Shown: piece by piece, positions 34,601 through 46,677 of the stretch
Numbering within the stretch: the first letter of the stretch is position 1
How the letters are laid out: every line of letters starts with the position of its first letter
Origin: Polytrichum commune
Lineage: Eukaryota; Streptophyta; Polytrichopsida; Polytrichales; Polytrichaceae
NCBI GenBank assembly: GCA_950295325.1
Contig: OX485808.1
Coordinates: 23,334,527 to 23,394,526, forward strand
DNA: 60,000 nt
Direction of reading: 5' to 3'
The notes under the pieces: model-generated
Told to the model about the DNA's origin: nothing
Database searches by the model: none
Seen by the model: the letters and a program-made list of their open reading frames with translations, nothing else
Made by a program: the position numbers and the translations under genes

Positions 34601-36432
34601 CATTGGCAGAATGTATTGTAAATAACATTCTATCATAGTTTATTGATTCCCTGTACATGTATGGCTCATCTTTACTCAGCAACCTCTGTGTTGTGATACA
34701 GGGATGAGAGTGACGACTTCTTCGCAGCTGTGGATGGCGAGGACTGTGATACCAGTGACGACGATGAGGTGGGGAGGCCTTTTGTTCGACAGAGGTTAGA
34801 TGCATCAACCTCTGATGGTGCATCAACCTCAGTTGGTCGAAGATTAGAAGAACTAGAGCCTTTAGGGCGACTTCCTCATGAAGGAAGGAATCGTGAAGGT
34901 AGATATACACTAGAGGTAGATAATAGAGAAGGGAGGAATCTGGAGGTTTCAGAACCTGAAGGAGTAAGAGAGCCTCTTGAGAGGGGGAACACTGAAGCTG
35001 AAGCAGCAGCAAGTGAAGAAGCTCAAACTCTTGCAATTGTCCCAGCTGATGAAGGTATAGGATTGCAGCAAGGGGTTTGGGCCAATCCTCATAAGAAATG
35101 GAGGAAGGATGCCTCCCGATGGGGCATGAGGGCACAGTTGTCAGCCTGGCCTCACTGGGTGTACCGCCAGTACGATGCGTATGATTTGGCTGGTCGTGCA
35201 GCTGGTAAGTGTTACCATTGGTGGACTGATCTGTAACACTGGTACGGGCATTCTATTGTTGGTGGTTTTCTTCTCTTTGATCAGCCTTGATGAATTTACG
35301 GTTCTTCTCATGCAAGTTTGATAACAGCAGGGTCTTTATGTTTGGGTACATCACGGCTTCTGCCAATGACTTTGTTTGCTTGAGTTGCATATGTTTTGCT
35401 TCATTTCTCAGTTACTTGCTTTTTGTTTCTTACTTACAAATGGTTCACTTGTTTGTTTGTTTAATATAATGACAGATATGCTGAGGCAAACAGGAGATCA
35501 TCCCCGCATGGAAGCGCTTGTAGGGAACCCCATTGCCCTCTCCTATTACATTGCGAGCAACATGCCCATCCAAGATCACACCCGCCAGGAACTGTTGGAG
35601 ATCGACTCTACACTGGCTCGGTTGAAAAGAGAGATCCAGCTCCTTGAAGGAATGGATACACTGAGGTGTAACTATTGCCATGTAAGATCTTTTTTTCTTG
35701 TCAACATGCTCATTCCTATAATACCTGTATTCTGGGTCTTTCTTGCTTTTATTTGCTGCACTCAACTCTATGGAACCATTGACACCCAAATCTTTTGAAG
35801 GATTCATAGGACTTGGTAGATTTGTGCTAGCTTTCTGCATTTCTCTGATCTGGAGGTTATGAAAGAGGTCTACTGTTTTATTTCTATTCTTTCATGTAAA
35901 GGAGCAGTTGAGCCTTGGTTCTCATGATATTGATGAGACTGATGCTTTTGCAGGAGGTCATTGCAAAAAGATCGGACATTTTTGTAATGTCCAGTGATGG
36001 GGCTATTGGGGCTTATGTTAACCTTCATGGTTATGTGCATGAAACTCTGACACTTTCATGTGCCAGAGGCATGCGAATTGAAGGGCCACCTCAAACTGAG
36101 AACAGCTGGTTCCCAGGGTATGTTCATTTTATGAAAATTTCTGCTGTATTGTGTGCTTGGTGAAGCTAGCCTATGTTTGACTCTTGTTAACTTGGTATAT
36201 TTGTAGATGAGCTGGTCTTTTACACATTGTTTTTTAAGATCCTTCCTAAAACTTTCAATGGATGTCTGGGAATGGCAGTTACGAATGGGTGCTTGCCAAG
36301 TGTCGAAAGACAGAGCAGCATATGGGTTGGCGATACACAGCAGTTAACTCTGCGACCCGCCCTTACAGCTTTTGGGGGATACGACGAACCCAGTTGATTG
36401 GGTCATCGGAAACCCGCTTAAATCAGGATTAG
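31644..36432 (+). CDS. CRBN: Cereblon (CRBN) orthologue, Lon N-domain plus CULT domain, 12 exons
   Basis: Cereblon is the substrate receptor of a CUL4-DDB1 ubiquitin ligase (family knowledge). Exons read from the sequence: 31644-32062, 32641-32747, 32997-33074, 33167-33285, 33582-33644, 33828-33929, 34074-34333, 34452-34535, 34702-35204, 35476-35681, 35954-36117 and 36279-36432. Every junction is GT/AG; the total is 2259 nt, or 752 residues plus stop. Order: disordered acidic N-terminus (1-140); Lon-like strands including IILFPGQKLPLRVLQ and HVRVSPNGRIHVANYG (about 176-320); acidic Ser/Glu-rich insert (about 330-530); helical segment with WPHWVYRQYDAYDLAGRAA (about 560-578); CULT domain (about 640-745) with CNYC, GAYVNLHGYVHETLTL, WFPGYEW and FWGIRRTQL. 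The pocket tryptophans are W699, W705 and W719. The fourth zinc cysteine is Thr713. It is longer than the human protein (442 residues), mainly through the insert. The start is the first in-frame ATG. Assignment is secure; the N-terminal exon is the least certain part. Confidence 0.95.
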
Positions 36433-38726
36433 TTGCCTTGTGGACCAGCAATCGGTGGTCTCTGAGAGCTGCTGGCTCTTTGGACAAAAGGGCTGTCTCA
36501 CATACCTGCGAGGTCCACAATGGCCTCAATTTTGCAGTCTCCAAGCAGGACACAAAATATCTGTAGGTTGACCAGATCTAGTTGGTCAAGGTGTACATAT
36601 CACCAAGAAAAACAAATTACTGCCATTTCCTACTGTCAGTATTTGCATCAGAAATGCTTGTCAGGTGGATGTCACATTGTTTTCCTACTAGTTCAATTCC
36701 CACACAAGGATTTGTATTATGTTCCAAGTGGAGTCTTGAGTTGTGGATTTGTAAACTTCTACCTGCTGGAAAAAAGCTTCATGGTAGTCTTGTTGGCTGA
36801 GAGTTCAATCAAACGTACCTGTCTGTTCCTAGCTACACCATTCTTCTCTAATTCTAGAGATGATGTTATCCTAGCGTCATCACCCTGGCTTGTAAGTAAT
36901 TATGTCACTGAGCTTCAAGAATATTTTGTAGTTCCCCATTGATTATGTAAAGCCTTAAAAGCTGCACCTGGAGAATTCTCACCAGGAGTTGACAGTGTAG
37001 TTTCTGCTTACAACAGAGGTATCTCTCACTTCATCATACGGCCTTCTGTTTCTTAGGTCATGTTATATCCCTTGTTTGCTATTTCACCTCTCTTAGGTTT
37101 AGTGGTTACATAGGTAGGGGACCTGTCCCTTTTTTCTATCGAAAAAACCTTAATACTGAGGAACTGCTAGTTTCCTACAGAGGTTCCGTGCTACTACAGA
37201 TGTACGAGTTGAGACAGACACGGACTATTGTACGAAACAAAAACGGGACTCTTCTGGAAGACTTTGAAGATCTGGCGGGAAACTCAGGGGCAGGAGGGCT
37301 GAGTCAAAAGAAGCCAATGCTGATTGTAAGGCACTCTCTCTCCCAGGTTATTTGGGATATGAGTCCGTCTTTCTTTGCTCCCTTCCGTGGCATTTGTTAC
37401 TGCATTTTTGTTGTACTCCTTTCAAAGTTTGTTGTAGCCTGTCCAGCTTATAGGGAGAAAAGGATGTACCGCCTACTCAGAAAATCCAGATCTGTAGACT
37501 CATGTACTTATAGAAGAGCTCTAGGGTTGCCTTTGTCGACTTGTCGAATTGTTTCCTCTGACGTGGAGGGAGACATAACTGTCTCTGTAGAGTCTTTAGC
37601 AGCATAAACAAAATATCATAGAAATGAGCCATAGCAATCTCTTGGGCTAATCCTTCTTAGTGGGTTGGATATGCTCAAGGGAAAAAATCTTGTTGAAGAT
37701 ATGTCCATTACCTCTAGCTACTTGCGTGGTTGCTATTTATGCAGTATTTGAGCGTCCGACTAATTTTAATCAGTTGCAGCAATGCACGAGCCCTCCAGTT
37801 TTTGCATTTGTACTTTATTTCATGTTTGGTTGGTGATGTGTGTGAGCTTTTGAACTCTTGTCTGAACGTACTGTCAATCCTGTTCTGCCTATGTTTCATC
37901 ACCTGGATCAGAGCTTTATGTAACCCATGTGGTGCAAGCCTTATGTTTTGAGCGCTATGTGTGATACCAAAAGACATGTGTTGCGACGACATTGGACTAT
38001 GTGCTCAAAAAAGTAGACACCATGCTAGGGTCAATCGGTAACATGATTGGGAGGGCCTATTTGTTCCCTTAAGAGAAAGGTAATCCTCACTATGATCTCA
38101 TGTAACTTTTGCAGCTCAAATCTAATCCTGAAACTTGAAACGACAGTTTGTGCAATTTGGAATTGCTAACCGGATGAGATCAATCCAGCAGTTTGTGGAG
38201 TTGGACGCACCCACAATAGGGCCTATAGGTTGCATATGAAGACCTTGCTGCAAAAGCTTGTCACAAAGCAATTTCTTCAAAACTCAATGATGGGATCGAT
38301 GAGGAAATTGATACGATCGGGTGTAATTGATCAGGATAGAGTTGGTTGAAAGTTGCAAGCATGATAAGGTCAATGTGTCACTGCAAGTGTGAACATTCCA
38401 TGAGGTATAGAGGATAACAATTCACGAAAGTACTATGATAATAGTAAATCTCTAAGTATTCAAGGTCTGATCATTTGAGATTGAAGGACACATTTTGAGA
38501 TGTTCAACTTACGCCATTTAGGGTTTAAGGTGCATGATCTTTGTGAGACTAGCTTGCCTAGTTGGAAATTGATTTGGGGTTCTGCAAAAATGCTGTGGTA
38601 AGGCCAATGAGACATTCTAGTGCAGTATCCATTTGTCCTTTGCCCAGATTGTGATCAAGTGCAACAAAATAAATATCGTGCTTGCCTGCTTCCAAGGATG
38701 ATCTTTTGTCTTGGGAGTACACCGTT
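36433..38726. other. CRBN 3' flank, with a weak downstream exon pair
   Basis: This stretch holds the presumed CRBN 3' untranslated region. One weak coding candidate is present. An open segment about 36948-37017 reads AAPGEFSPGVDSVVSAYNR before a GT donor. It can splice in frame to 37182-37327, which reads MYELRQTRTIVRNKNGTLL and ends at a GT donor. I recognise no domain and see no clear start, so an intron-bearing 3' UTR or a decayed gene are equally possible. The rest to 38726 shows no gene. Confidence 0.3.
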
Positions 38727-39222
38727 TATGGTATTTAGTGTCACGTACCCTATTTGCAAAGGGCCTAAACTAGATGCCTAAAGGTCTCAAAGTGTCACGC
38801 CCTTGCATTGCCAATATGATTCCATTCGTCAACATAAGTAACTTTCTTGAGTGAATTTTTTTTTTAATCTACATTGGGGATACTCTTGTGTTTTAGTGTC
38901 CAAGGGGAAGATATTTTTGAGCGTACTAATGGTAAGTGTCACGTGCTCACATTTTAGTACGCAAGAGGAAGATATTCTTGCGCATCCCAGTGACAAGTGT
39001 CATTCGTGTATAATTTAGTCAACTTGTAGACCATTGTGTAACATAGGCATGCACCTCATAACATTATTGAACATACTCGTGCCAAGATATTAGTAAGTGC
39101 ACTTGAACGCCAAGTGTCATGAGGTCACACTTATGGTGAAGTTGTTAATCATCGATGTAACCTAGGATACACCAAAACATAGGGTAAGTGATACTATTAC
39201 GCATGTGACACTAGATACCATC
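38727..39222. mobile_element. TIR element, family 4, second copy
   Basis: Ends TATGGTATTTAGTGTCACG and GTGACACTAGATACCAT. The shared interior includes CTTGTAGACCATTGTG, GTGCCAAGATATTAGTAAG and GGTAAGTGATACTATTACGC, so it runs colinear with 2525-2995 about 36 kb away. Confidence 0.75.
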
Positions 39223-39941
39223 AATGATGTAGTTTAATCAATGTGTCAATCCTTTCAAAATCTAGCCAACAAGTCGATATATTATAATAATAGTGCTTCA
39301 CACGGCCCTTAACATTGTACTACTAAGTCAATACGAATCGCTTAGAACATGATTGTCACAAAAAAAATAAAATAAGTTCCTTTAGTTGGGGCCGAGAGAG
39401 TGGCATTATCGCATAAGGTAAGATAGGGCTAATGTGGACACTTCCAACTCCTCAAGCATTTATGGCCATTGGATTTGACTGGGAATCATCTCATCCAAAT
39501 TAGGAACTGCGAATCACAAAGATTGTCATTTCAAGTTTTGGATTTGGAGTTGTCATGCAAAAGTTATAAGAAGTCAAAGTGAGGATTTTATTCCTTTCGT
39601 AAAAGGTCATAGATCTTCCCCAATTATGTTCATTGTTGAGCCCAAAATGATGTTTGTATTTTGAGCATGTTGTCCAATCTCATTGGAACATGTGTCATTT
39701 GGGTATTCTTTCATAACTACAAGCAAGCCATATACCATTCAATTATAGGTGTCCTATTTAGGGGGGGGGGGGGTGGGACCAAATTAGCCACGTCTGGGTT
39801 ATCTTAGAAATAAGCTTAGGCGATAAGTTCAAAATAAAACAGCTAGAAAGTGCCACGTCATCAAACTTTTATTCCAATAGAAAAGATTTTTTTTAAAGGA
39901 AGGTAAGAATTCCTTCCCCATCTCTCACCTCCAATGAATGG

Positions 39942-40163
39942 TACACTAAATATGATATGTAGTGTCACTTACTATTTGGATTTACACAGTGCTATATCTT
40001 TGTCCTGTTGAAGTAATTGTTTTACCAAGTGAAGTTGTTCATGTTCTATAATGTCCAAACAACGATTTTAACATTTGTTGGTAAATACAAGATATGTTGT
40101 AAATGGATATAGCATTGCATAAATCCAAATAGTAAGTGACACTAAATCTCATATGTTAGTGTA
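39942..40163. mobile_element. MITE, family 2, best-preserved copy
   Basis: TACACTAAATATGATATGTA, then GTCACTTACTATTTGGATTT, is inverted at the right as AAATCCAAATAGTAAGTGAC, then ACTAAATCTCATATGTTAGT. The arms extend about 55 bp. Confidence 0.8.
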
Positions 40164-40169
40164 GTTCCT

Positions 40170-43100
40170 TCTCCAAATGAGAGCAAGCTTGCACAACCCA
40201 GTTCCAGTCAAGCAAATGTATCTTAATAATATCAAAGTAATCAATCCTCCCTCCCAATTCTCTCCCAATTCTCTCCTTGGGTCCTCGTCCTCATGACATT
40301 GTGTTCATTGAAGCTCCAATAAGTTCCCACGATTATGACTATATGTTGAGAAAAAAATAGAGGTATGCAAGAAGCAATGAAATAATCAAGGAATATAGAA
40401 CCCAAGTCACTACTACATTGATTATCCTAATTAGTGAGGGAGGGCTAATAATGAGTGTGCGAAATTTGTGAAGGTGCTACTAAATTTCTTTACGCGATGC
40501 AATAAGTGCCACTAAAAGATCGAAGAAGCATTGTTCATCTTGACACTATTCACTTTGGCATCTCTCTCTCTCTTTCTCTCTCATACCACTCTACAAACAC
40601 CTTCAAGAATGCACCAATTTTGAGACTTGGCAAAATAGTGTGTGTTCCAAGATAACACATGTAGTGATTGGGAAAATCAATGTACTGTAGTTACCACAGA
40701 ATTACTCATGGTTAATATAGTCATCAAAGATATCGACTAACACTTCACGTCCATTCTCAATGATAATGCAATTTCAATGGCTACATGAAAGTACTAACTT
40801 CCAACAACACTTCGCTTCAAACTAAGAGTTTCACCTCTACTCCATAAGGATATGATACACAAAGGATGACTTGCCCCTTGGAGTCCTTCCTTGTGGTTGG
40901 TCACTGCATACTTGATCTGTACATATTTATGGCATTCCCCCAACTAATGACTTGAAATTGAACATTGGGCACATATTTTTTATACGAGCATACCTCCCAT
41001 TCATCCAACGGAAAAACCACAGAATAGTATACAATCTAGAGATTACCTTTTATGATTGATTCGACACCTTAATTTGCTTCAACAAAGACCCACATTATAG
41101 CCCTGCCAGCCACCCCGCCCAGTTCGGACCCCCCCGCAACATGGGGTGGCTAGCCAGGGAGCATGGAACAAAGTCCCAAAGTGCTCCAGTCGGCTGGCTG
41201 CAAGGGGGGTGCCAGCCGAGTTGAAGTCATTGGAGATGAACCAACCAAAAAATAATTGAAGGTCAATTGTTGGTATACGGATTACATTCGAGATCATGAG
41301 ACCCCCTCCGAACCAAAATATGAAATAAAAACAAATCAATTTTGGGCAGAGTTTAAATTACACGTCGTTTCTAGATTTTGGTTATTGGATGAATTTCATT
41401 GTGTTTAAATCCATTGGCCATGATAGTATATCATGATACGTACACGTGGGTACTTAAATTTCTAAAAAGTACACTATGTATGTGGTTCCCGATCTTCCAA
41501 GCAATTGTGGAATCTTGAAAAGACACTTTGGAAAAGAATTGAAAATGATGTTGGCAAATGAATACAATAAAAATCTACAAATCGTGAGCAACTCTTGAAG
41601 CGTTTGAAAACGATAGTTGCTTGTTAAATTCATCGCCTCCAATGCTTGCAAGAGAGCTTTTTAAAAAGCCTATGAAATGGCCCCACCTAAAATGCAATGA
41701 GAGAAACTCCCTCCACAAAATGACCTTTCGGGTAGCACTTAGGGGATAAAGGTTCAAGAGGCCCATGACACGTGGTCCGGCTGTAGGCCTCAAGATGTTG
41801 ACTTTAAGGTTATTTATTGTTATGTTTATTGGGAAATGTCAAAAGTGATCCCTATATTAAATTGATCAATTGCATTATTATGATAAGAAGATATACATAT
41901 GTATACATGAATATTGTGAGATTTGAGCTTGTGTAATGACCTAAATTCAAATAAATATCACATATATATCTTATCATTGTTGTTAATATGATTGTATTTT
42001 TCATGTTATTCGTACTAGTGTGAAGTTATACATAGTTTATGTCTCATAGAGCAAGCAAAAGGTGACATTGAAATTGGTTGAGGGCTTGTAAAAACTATAG
42101 TGGTTGATTGCTACAATAAACCACACTTATGGTTTGTTTTTTTTGGGTTTTTTTTCATTTACGCTTGTAAAAATCCAGTTATGGTTGTCATTGATGGTGG
42201 GGTCAATCATTCCAATTATAAGTCCATTATTTTTCTAGGTTTTGGACTCGAGAAGAAACCAGATTGATTATTATCCTTGGAGGCTTTGGATTGTAATGTC
42301 AAAGTGATTGCTTCCTCAACTTTCTCTTGGACCTTGGCCTTGAAGCTCTCTAGCAATGCTACATGAGCATGTACAACCATGCTATTGATTATTACCCACA
42401 CGGAGTAGTGGGGTTGATGGGGTATTGTAGGAATGTGGTTGTGGTTAGCATTATAATTATGCCTTTTCCATGGAAACAAAACCAAAGAAAGGAAACCACA
42501 ACCACACCCACAACCATCCTTAGTGTAAACTACCCTTGAAGCATCTAGAGTATGTTGCTTGTAAGATGCAAAAACATGTTTTCACGATCATATTGAATCC
42601 ATTTGTCGCTCCATTCGGGGTTGATTTTGTTGCCAATGCTACTTGAATCTAGTTCATACTTTAGAAACAAACACACTCTACAACTCAACGCATTGGTGAT
42701 GGATGCAAATGAAGACCTTCCGAAAATTACTTTGTTGAACATTGAGTTTGTCTTCTTCACACATACTGTAGAGAGTGCTTCAAGGTTAAGCTTTTAGCGA
42801 ATAATATTCATTTAAAAGAATTGCCAAATGGTAGTCTTACATTGCTTGAAACCCACTCAAACCTCATATGGAAATCATAGCTCAACTTCAAATAAGATCA
42901 AAGAGGAAGCATTGTGGTCTCTAATTTGCTCAACCACATTCAAAGCTCATTGCAGAGCATGTGGTCTTAGCTAGAATATCTAATGAGCTCATTACAAGGA
43001 CAGTTGTTAACATACATCCTACAAACTTTTATAAGGTCAAGTCTATTGCATGGATTAGGCACGGGTCTTGGCAACTTGCGACCCTTGGGTGTCCTAACAA

Positions 43101-43290
43101 CAAAAAACAAAAAAAATTGCTTCAATTTTCATTTTTATGTATTTATTTTAATTCTAAAAAACATTGCCCACAAATTTAAGAAGAAAGGACCTCCAACCAT
43201 ATGCTTAGGGGATAATGCCTCCAAGCTCAAGGCCACAAAAGTTGACCTAAAAACTCGGGGGGGGGGGGGGGGGCAGTGTGTTAAAAAGTT
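40170..43290. other. Gene-free, repeat-bearing stretch
   Basis: It contains the inverted R3 copy and a small GC-rich island (41095-41230). I see no coding region with supported splice sites. Short minus-strand frames at 42485-42216 have no domain. Confidence 0.5.
40420..40640 (-). repeat. Dispersed repeat R3, inverted copy
   Basis: Its complement matches 44600-44790: the plus-strand phrases GTTCATCTTGACACTATTCA and CACTAAAAGATCGAAGAAGC mirror GAATAATGTCGGGGTGAACG and AGATCTTTTGGTGGCACTAA. Both copies flank ATTAGTGAGGGAGGGCTAAT or its complement. Confidence 0.6.
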
Positions 43291-43295
43291 AAGGA

Positions 43296-43562
43296 TATAG
43301 GTGCGAACAACCACTATTTTATAGGGGGGTATTACTTTCAATTCTTTTTTTTTTCACATGCTATCATTATGCAAATTTCTACTTTGGGTTAATAGAAAAA
43401 TGGCTTGCATTACTTATAATTCCAAATTACCTATTATTCCATAACCTATAGTACTTTAAAGATGTCCAGTGCCATTTTTGATACCCTATATTACTCTTAA
43501 GTCCATTTATAATTTTTTGCCCCCATGTTTTTAAAATACCCTATCATTTGTTCGCACGTATA
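43296..43562. mobile_element. TIR element, family 5
   Basis: TATAGGTGCGAACAA at the left and TTGTTCGCACGTATA at the right are inverted repeats; pairing continues inward through TATTTTATAGGG/CCCTATC-like sequence. It follows directly on a 17-G run. There is no coding content. Confidence 0.65.
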
Positions 43563-44156
43563 TTACTACTCCAACCAATGACTACCCCCCCCGAGCCTAA
43601 AAATGACCTATATAAAAACATTCGAAACCCGTCACAATTTGTGCACGAATGGGATATTAAATTGATACATACATAGGATGTTGATGTGGAGATCTTCTCA
43701 AGTTTCTAGAAAGTGAGAAAAAATCAAATGAAAAGTACATTAGTAGTCATTCACTAGAACAAGTAAGAGCACGTTCACCTTACATAATCATGGGCATGCG
43801 TAAATGTCTTGTTTTTGGTAGATGGATGCGCGAGAGAGAGCAAACATATGCTAAGCAAATATTGTATGCAAGTGCATCCTCAAAGTTGAGACCATTTTCT
43901 TTCAGTTACTAAGCATTGGGTTGATGAGTGGAATTTTTTTCCAAAGTAACATTCATATTTTGCAAACACTATGTGATCAAACATACAAGACCTAGCCACC
44001 AAGATAGTGGAGATAAAGTGACACAACTCCTATGTCTAGGGTTTGTGTTAGAAACCCTATTATTTTGTGATCAAACCACTCCCACGTAACTATTCGCTCA
44101 CGAGTAATTTACAAGTATATCTACTTTTGAGGTGTTATTACTAGAGAGATAGTACA

Positions 44157-44275
44157 CTAATTATCCCAATTAGTGCGTGATTATCCCAATTAGTTTGTTA
44201 GTAAAAATTGAATTCTTCTATAAGACGTTATTGTAGTGCGTAACTTCGAATAGTAACATACACTCTAGTTATTAT
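44157..44275. mobile_element. MITE, family 1, truncated copy
   Basis: It has a duplicated left end (TTATCCCAATTAGT occurs twice, 44161 and 44181) and a right end AGTAACATACACT. It lacks about 80 bp of the interior. Confidence 0.6.
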
Positions 44276-44539
44276 GTATCAGTGCACTCCAAAGAAATAA
44301 ATAACAACACAAAAGGTATGAAAGAACCAAATGTTTGGTATCAGAATTGTGAAGAGCATGCCTCACATGTGCTCACACCACCAACCAACATGAATGAAGT
44401 GAGGGTGTGACTAATTCCCAAAGCACGCACTATTTAGCCAATTCACAAAGATACCGAGGGCTGAATTTTTTACCTAGTGACACTAAATTCATGAATACTT
44501 GCTCATTTACCAAAGGTTTCAAGAGATTTTAGTGGGTGC

Positions 44540-44790
44540 TCTAAGGTGTTTGTAGAGTGATAATTCCTTAAGTATGGAAATAGATGCTTGTTAATGAATA
44601 GTGCCAAGTGCGGATACTTTCCGTGAATAGTGTTGCTATGAATAATATTTTCAGTGAATAATGTCGGGGTGAACGATGCTTCCTAGATCTTTTGGTGGCA
44701 CTAACTTCATAGCGTAAATAAATCTAGTTACACCCTGACTGATTTTCCACACTCACTATTAGCCCTCCCTCACTACAATCTCACCTCGAT
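44540..44790 (+). repeat. Dispersed repeat R3, copy
   Basis: Partner of 40420-40640, ending CTATTAGCCCTCCCTCACTA. Short internal echoes of GTGAATAGTGTTG occur here and also at 28195-28235. Confidence 0.6.
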
Positions 44791-44799
44791 AATACGACA

Positions 44800-46290
44800 C
44801 CTGGATTATATGATGCATTTCTCATCAACCAAACTTTCTAGTGTTAATTTACCCCCACATTACGACTACAACTATGACGCTCGCAATATGACATTTTTTA
44901 GGCCCAACTTGTCATATAATAGAGGTAATTAATGTGCATAAGTGGTGGGACCCAACACTAAGGATATGCCTTGGTATCTGGGAGTTGTTCCAAGTACAAG
45001 ATGAATTGGAAGAAGAACATGAATCATGATCACCGGTGGGTTAGCTTAACTCAACTCAATTATTCGTTTAAATCTTGGTTCCAAAGCAATTGAAACACTC
45101 TTGAATCTTTGGGATTGGGAGTAGGGTGAAGCAAAATTTAAGAAATTTCAAGTAAGCTTAAGTACTTGCTACACATTTCTTCCCAAGTTTTGATTGAAGG
45201 TTGGGTGGAGGTTGTGTGGAGGTGGTTACTTGCACTAATTGGTAGGTGAGAGTCAGTGAAGGTGTTTGAAGGGTAGAGGTTTTGTTAATTAAGTAGCCTA
45301 TTAGTGGGGTTAGGGGAATTCAAATATGTGTATTGGAAGAATCAAGCAGTAGGTGTTGGAATCTTGGTAAAATCTTTGGTGGGACATTTTTAGGTTAGAG
45401 TTTTGGTAGTGAGGTAGTGTTTGGTATTTGAAGAAAATTGACTTGAGTTCGGGGTTTTGGGTATAAGGACTCCTCTCCTCTTCACATTAGGTTTAGAATT
45501 GGAATTGAGATAGCGGAGTGATAACTGCTAATGATTCGTATGATTCTATAATAATCTCTTGAATCTTGTAATTGTTTGATGGATTGTAGCTACAAAGATA
45601 GATCTTGTAGCCTATGTTTAATCTCAAATGGTGTGATGGGAGGGATGTGTTGAAGGCATGGTTGAGTTGATGGATTTGGAATGGGGTAGAGAAGTCCATT
45701 CGGGTTGAGATTTGGATGAAGAGTCAATGAAGGAGAATGATATGGATGACTAGCCAACACCAATAGTCAAGCTCCATCAAGCCTATGAGAGTGCCCAATT
45801 ACTATCAAATTTTGTAGCGGAGCATTCTTCGGAGTTGCAGATGTGATGAGCATACAACCTTTTATGAATAAATTGAACAAGATGTCAGATTCCAACATCA
45901 ACAAACATCATCAAAAGACAATAGATTCTCACTTTTGTAGTGTGTGATATGGTGAAGATATCATCATGGGACAATAATTTATTTTTTTAAAGTCCATATA
46001 GTGTGACGTTGTGAGCGTATTTCTTCAATATAAAATGTTCTTTCATACATGTGTATCTTCATTGTGTATACAAAATAGGCCATTTTCTGGGAAAACCTCA
46101 ATAATACAACATTTGAGGCCAAAATATCATATTATCAAGAATACGACATTAAGATAATACGACACTTTCTTGCGCGACCAAACATGTCATAATAAAAGAG
46201 GATAACAATAATTGGGATGACCAGTGTAGTGTACACAAAGTGAATGCCAATAGGACATAGTTGTTATTCATGTCACACAATTATCAATCA
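44800..46290. other. Gene-free AT-rich stretch
   Basis: G-rich plus-strand sequence at 45170-45480 resembles that at 6600-6900 in style but not in detail. ATACGAC words repeat around 44790-44890 and 46100-46190. Confidence 0.5.
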
Positions 46291-46298
46291 TGAGTAAA

Positions 46299-46677
46299 AC
46301 TACACTAAATATGATATTTAGTGTCATATGGCATCTAATGTCACTATGGTAACTTTTCGGGCGACACTTCTTATGAATAAGTTTACAAATATTGTCATGG
46401 ATGATGGATGAGTTCATCCATCAACCAAAACCTTACCTTCTCTTGTCAGCAACTTGTGATGAAATATTGTCATATATGATTAAAATTTGGATGAAAAATC
46501 ACTTGGTAAGTGACAGTAATTGCAACACTGCAAACCTATAAGCCCCCAACAAATTTCTAAAAAATAAAAGTAATGTTGGGTTAACACTTAGTGTTGGTGA
46601 CACTATACCGCGGTTTACAATTAGTATTGAGCAAGACAATTAGAATTGGTCACACTAAATATCATATGCAGTCTAGC
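46299..46677. mobile_element. MITE, family 3 (about 380 bp)
   Basis: The ends ACTACACTAAATATGATATT and AATATCATATGCAGTCTAG are inverted repeats. The interior shares GTTTACAAATATTGTCATGG, CACTTGGTAAGTGACAGTAA and TGAGCAAGACAATTAGAATTGG-type phrases with 18892-19302 in opposite orientation. Confidence 0.7.

Noticed and set aside
34596-35135. 179-codon minus-strand open frame
   Set aside because: Antisense shadow of CRBN exon 9, whose acidic low-complexity codons leave the other strand open.
42216-42485. 89-codon minus-strand frame
   Set aside because: Some protein-like composition but no recognisable domain, no splice support, and short.
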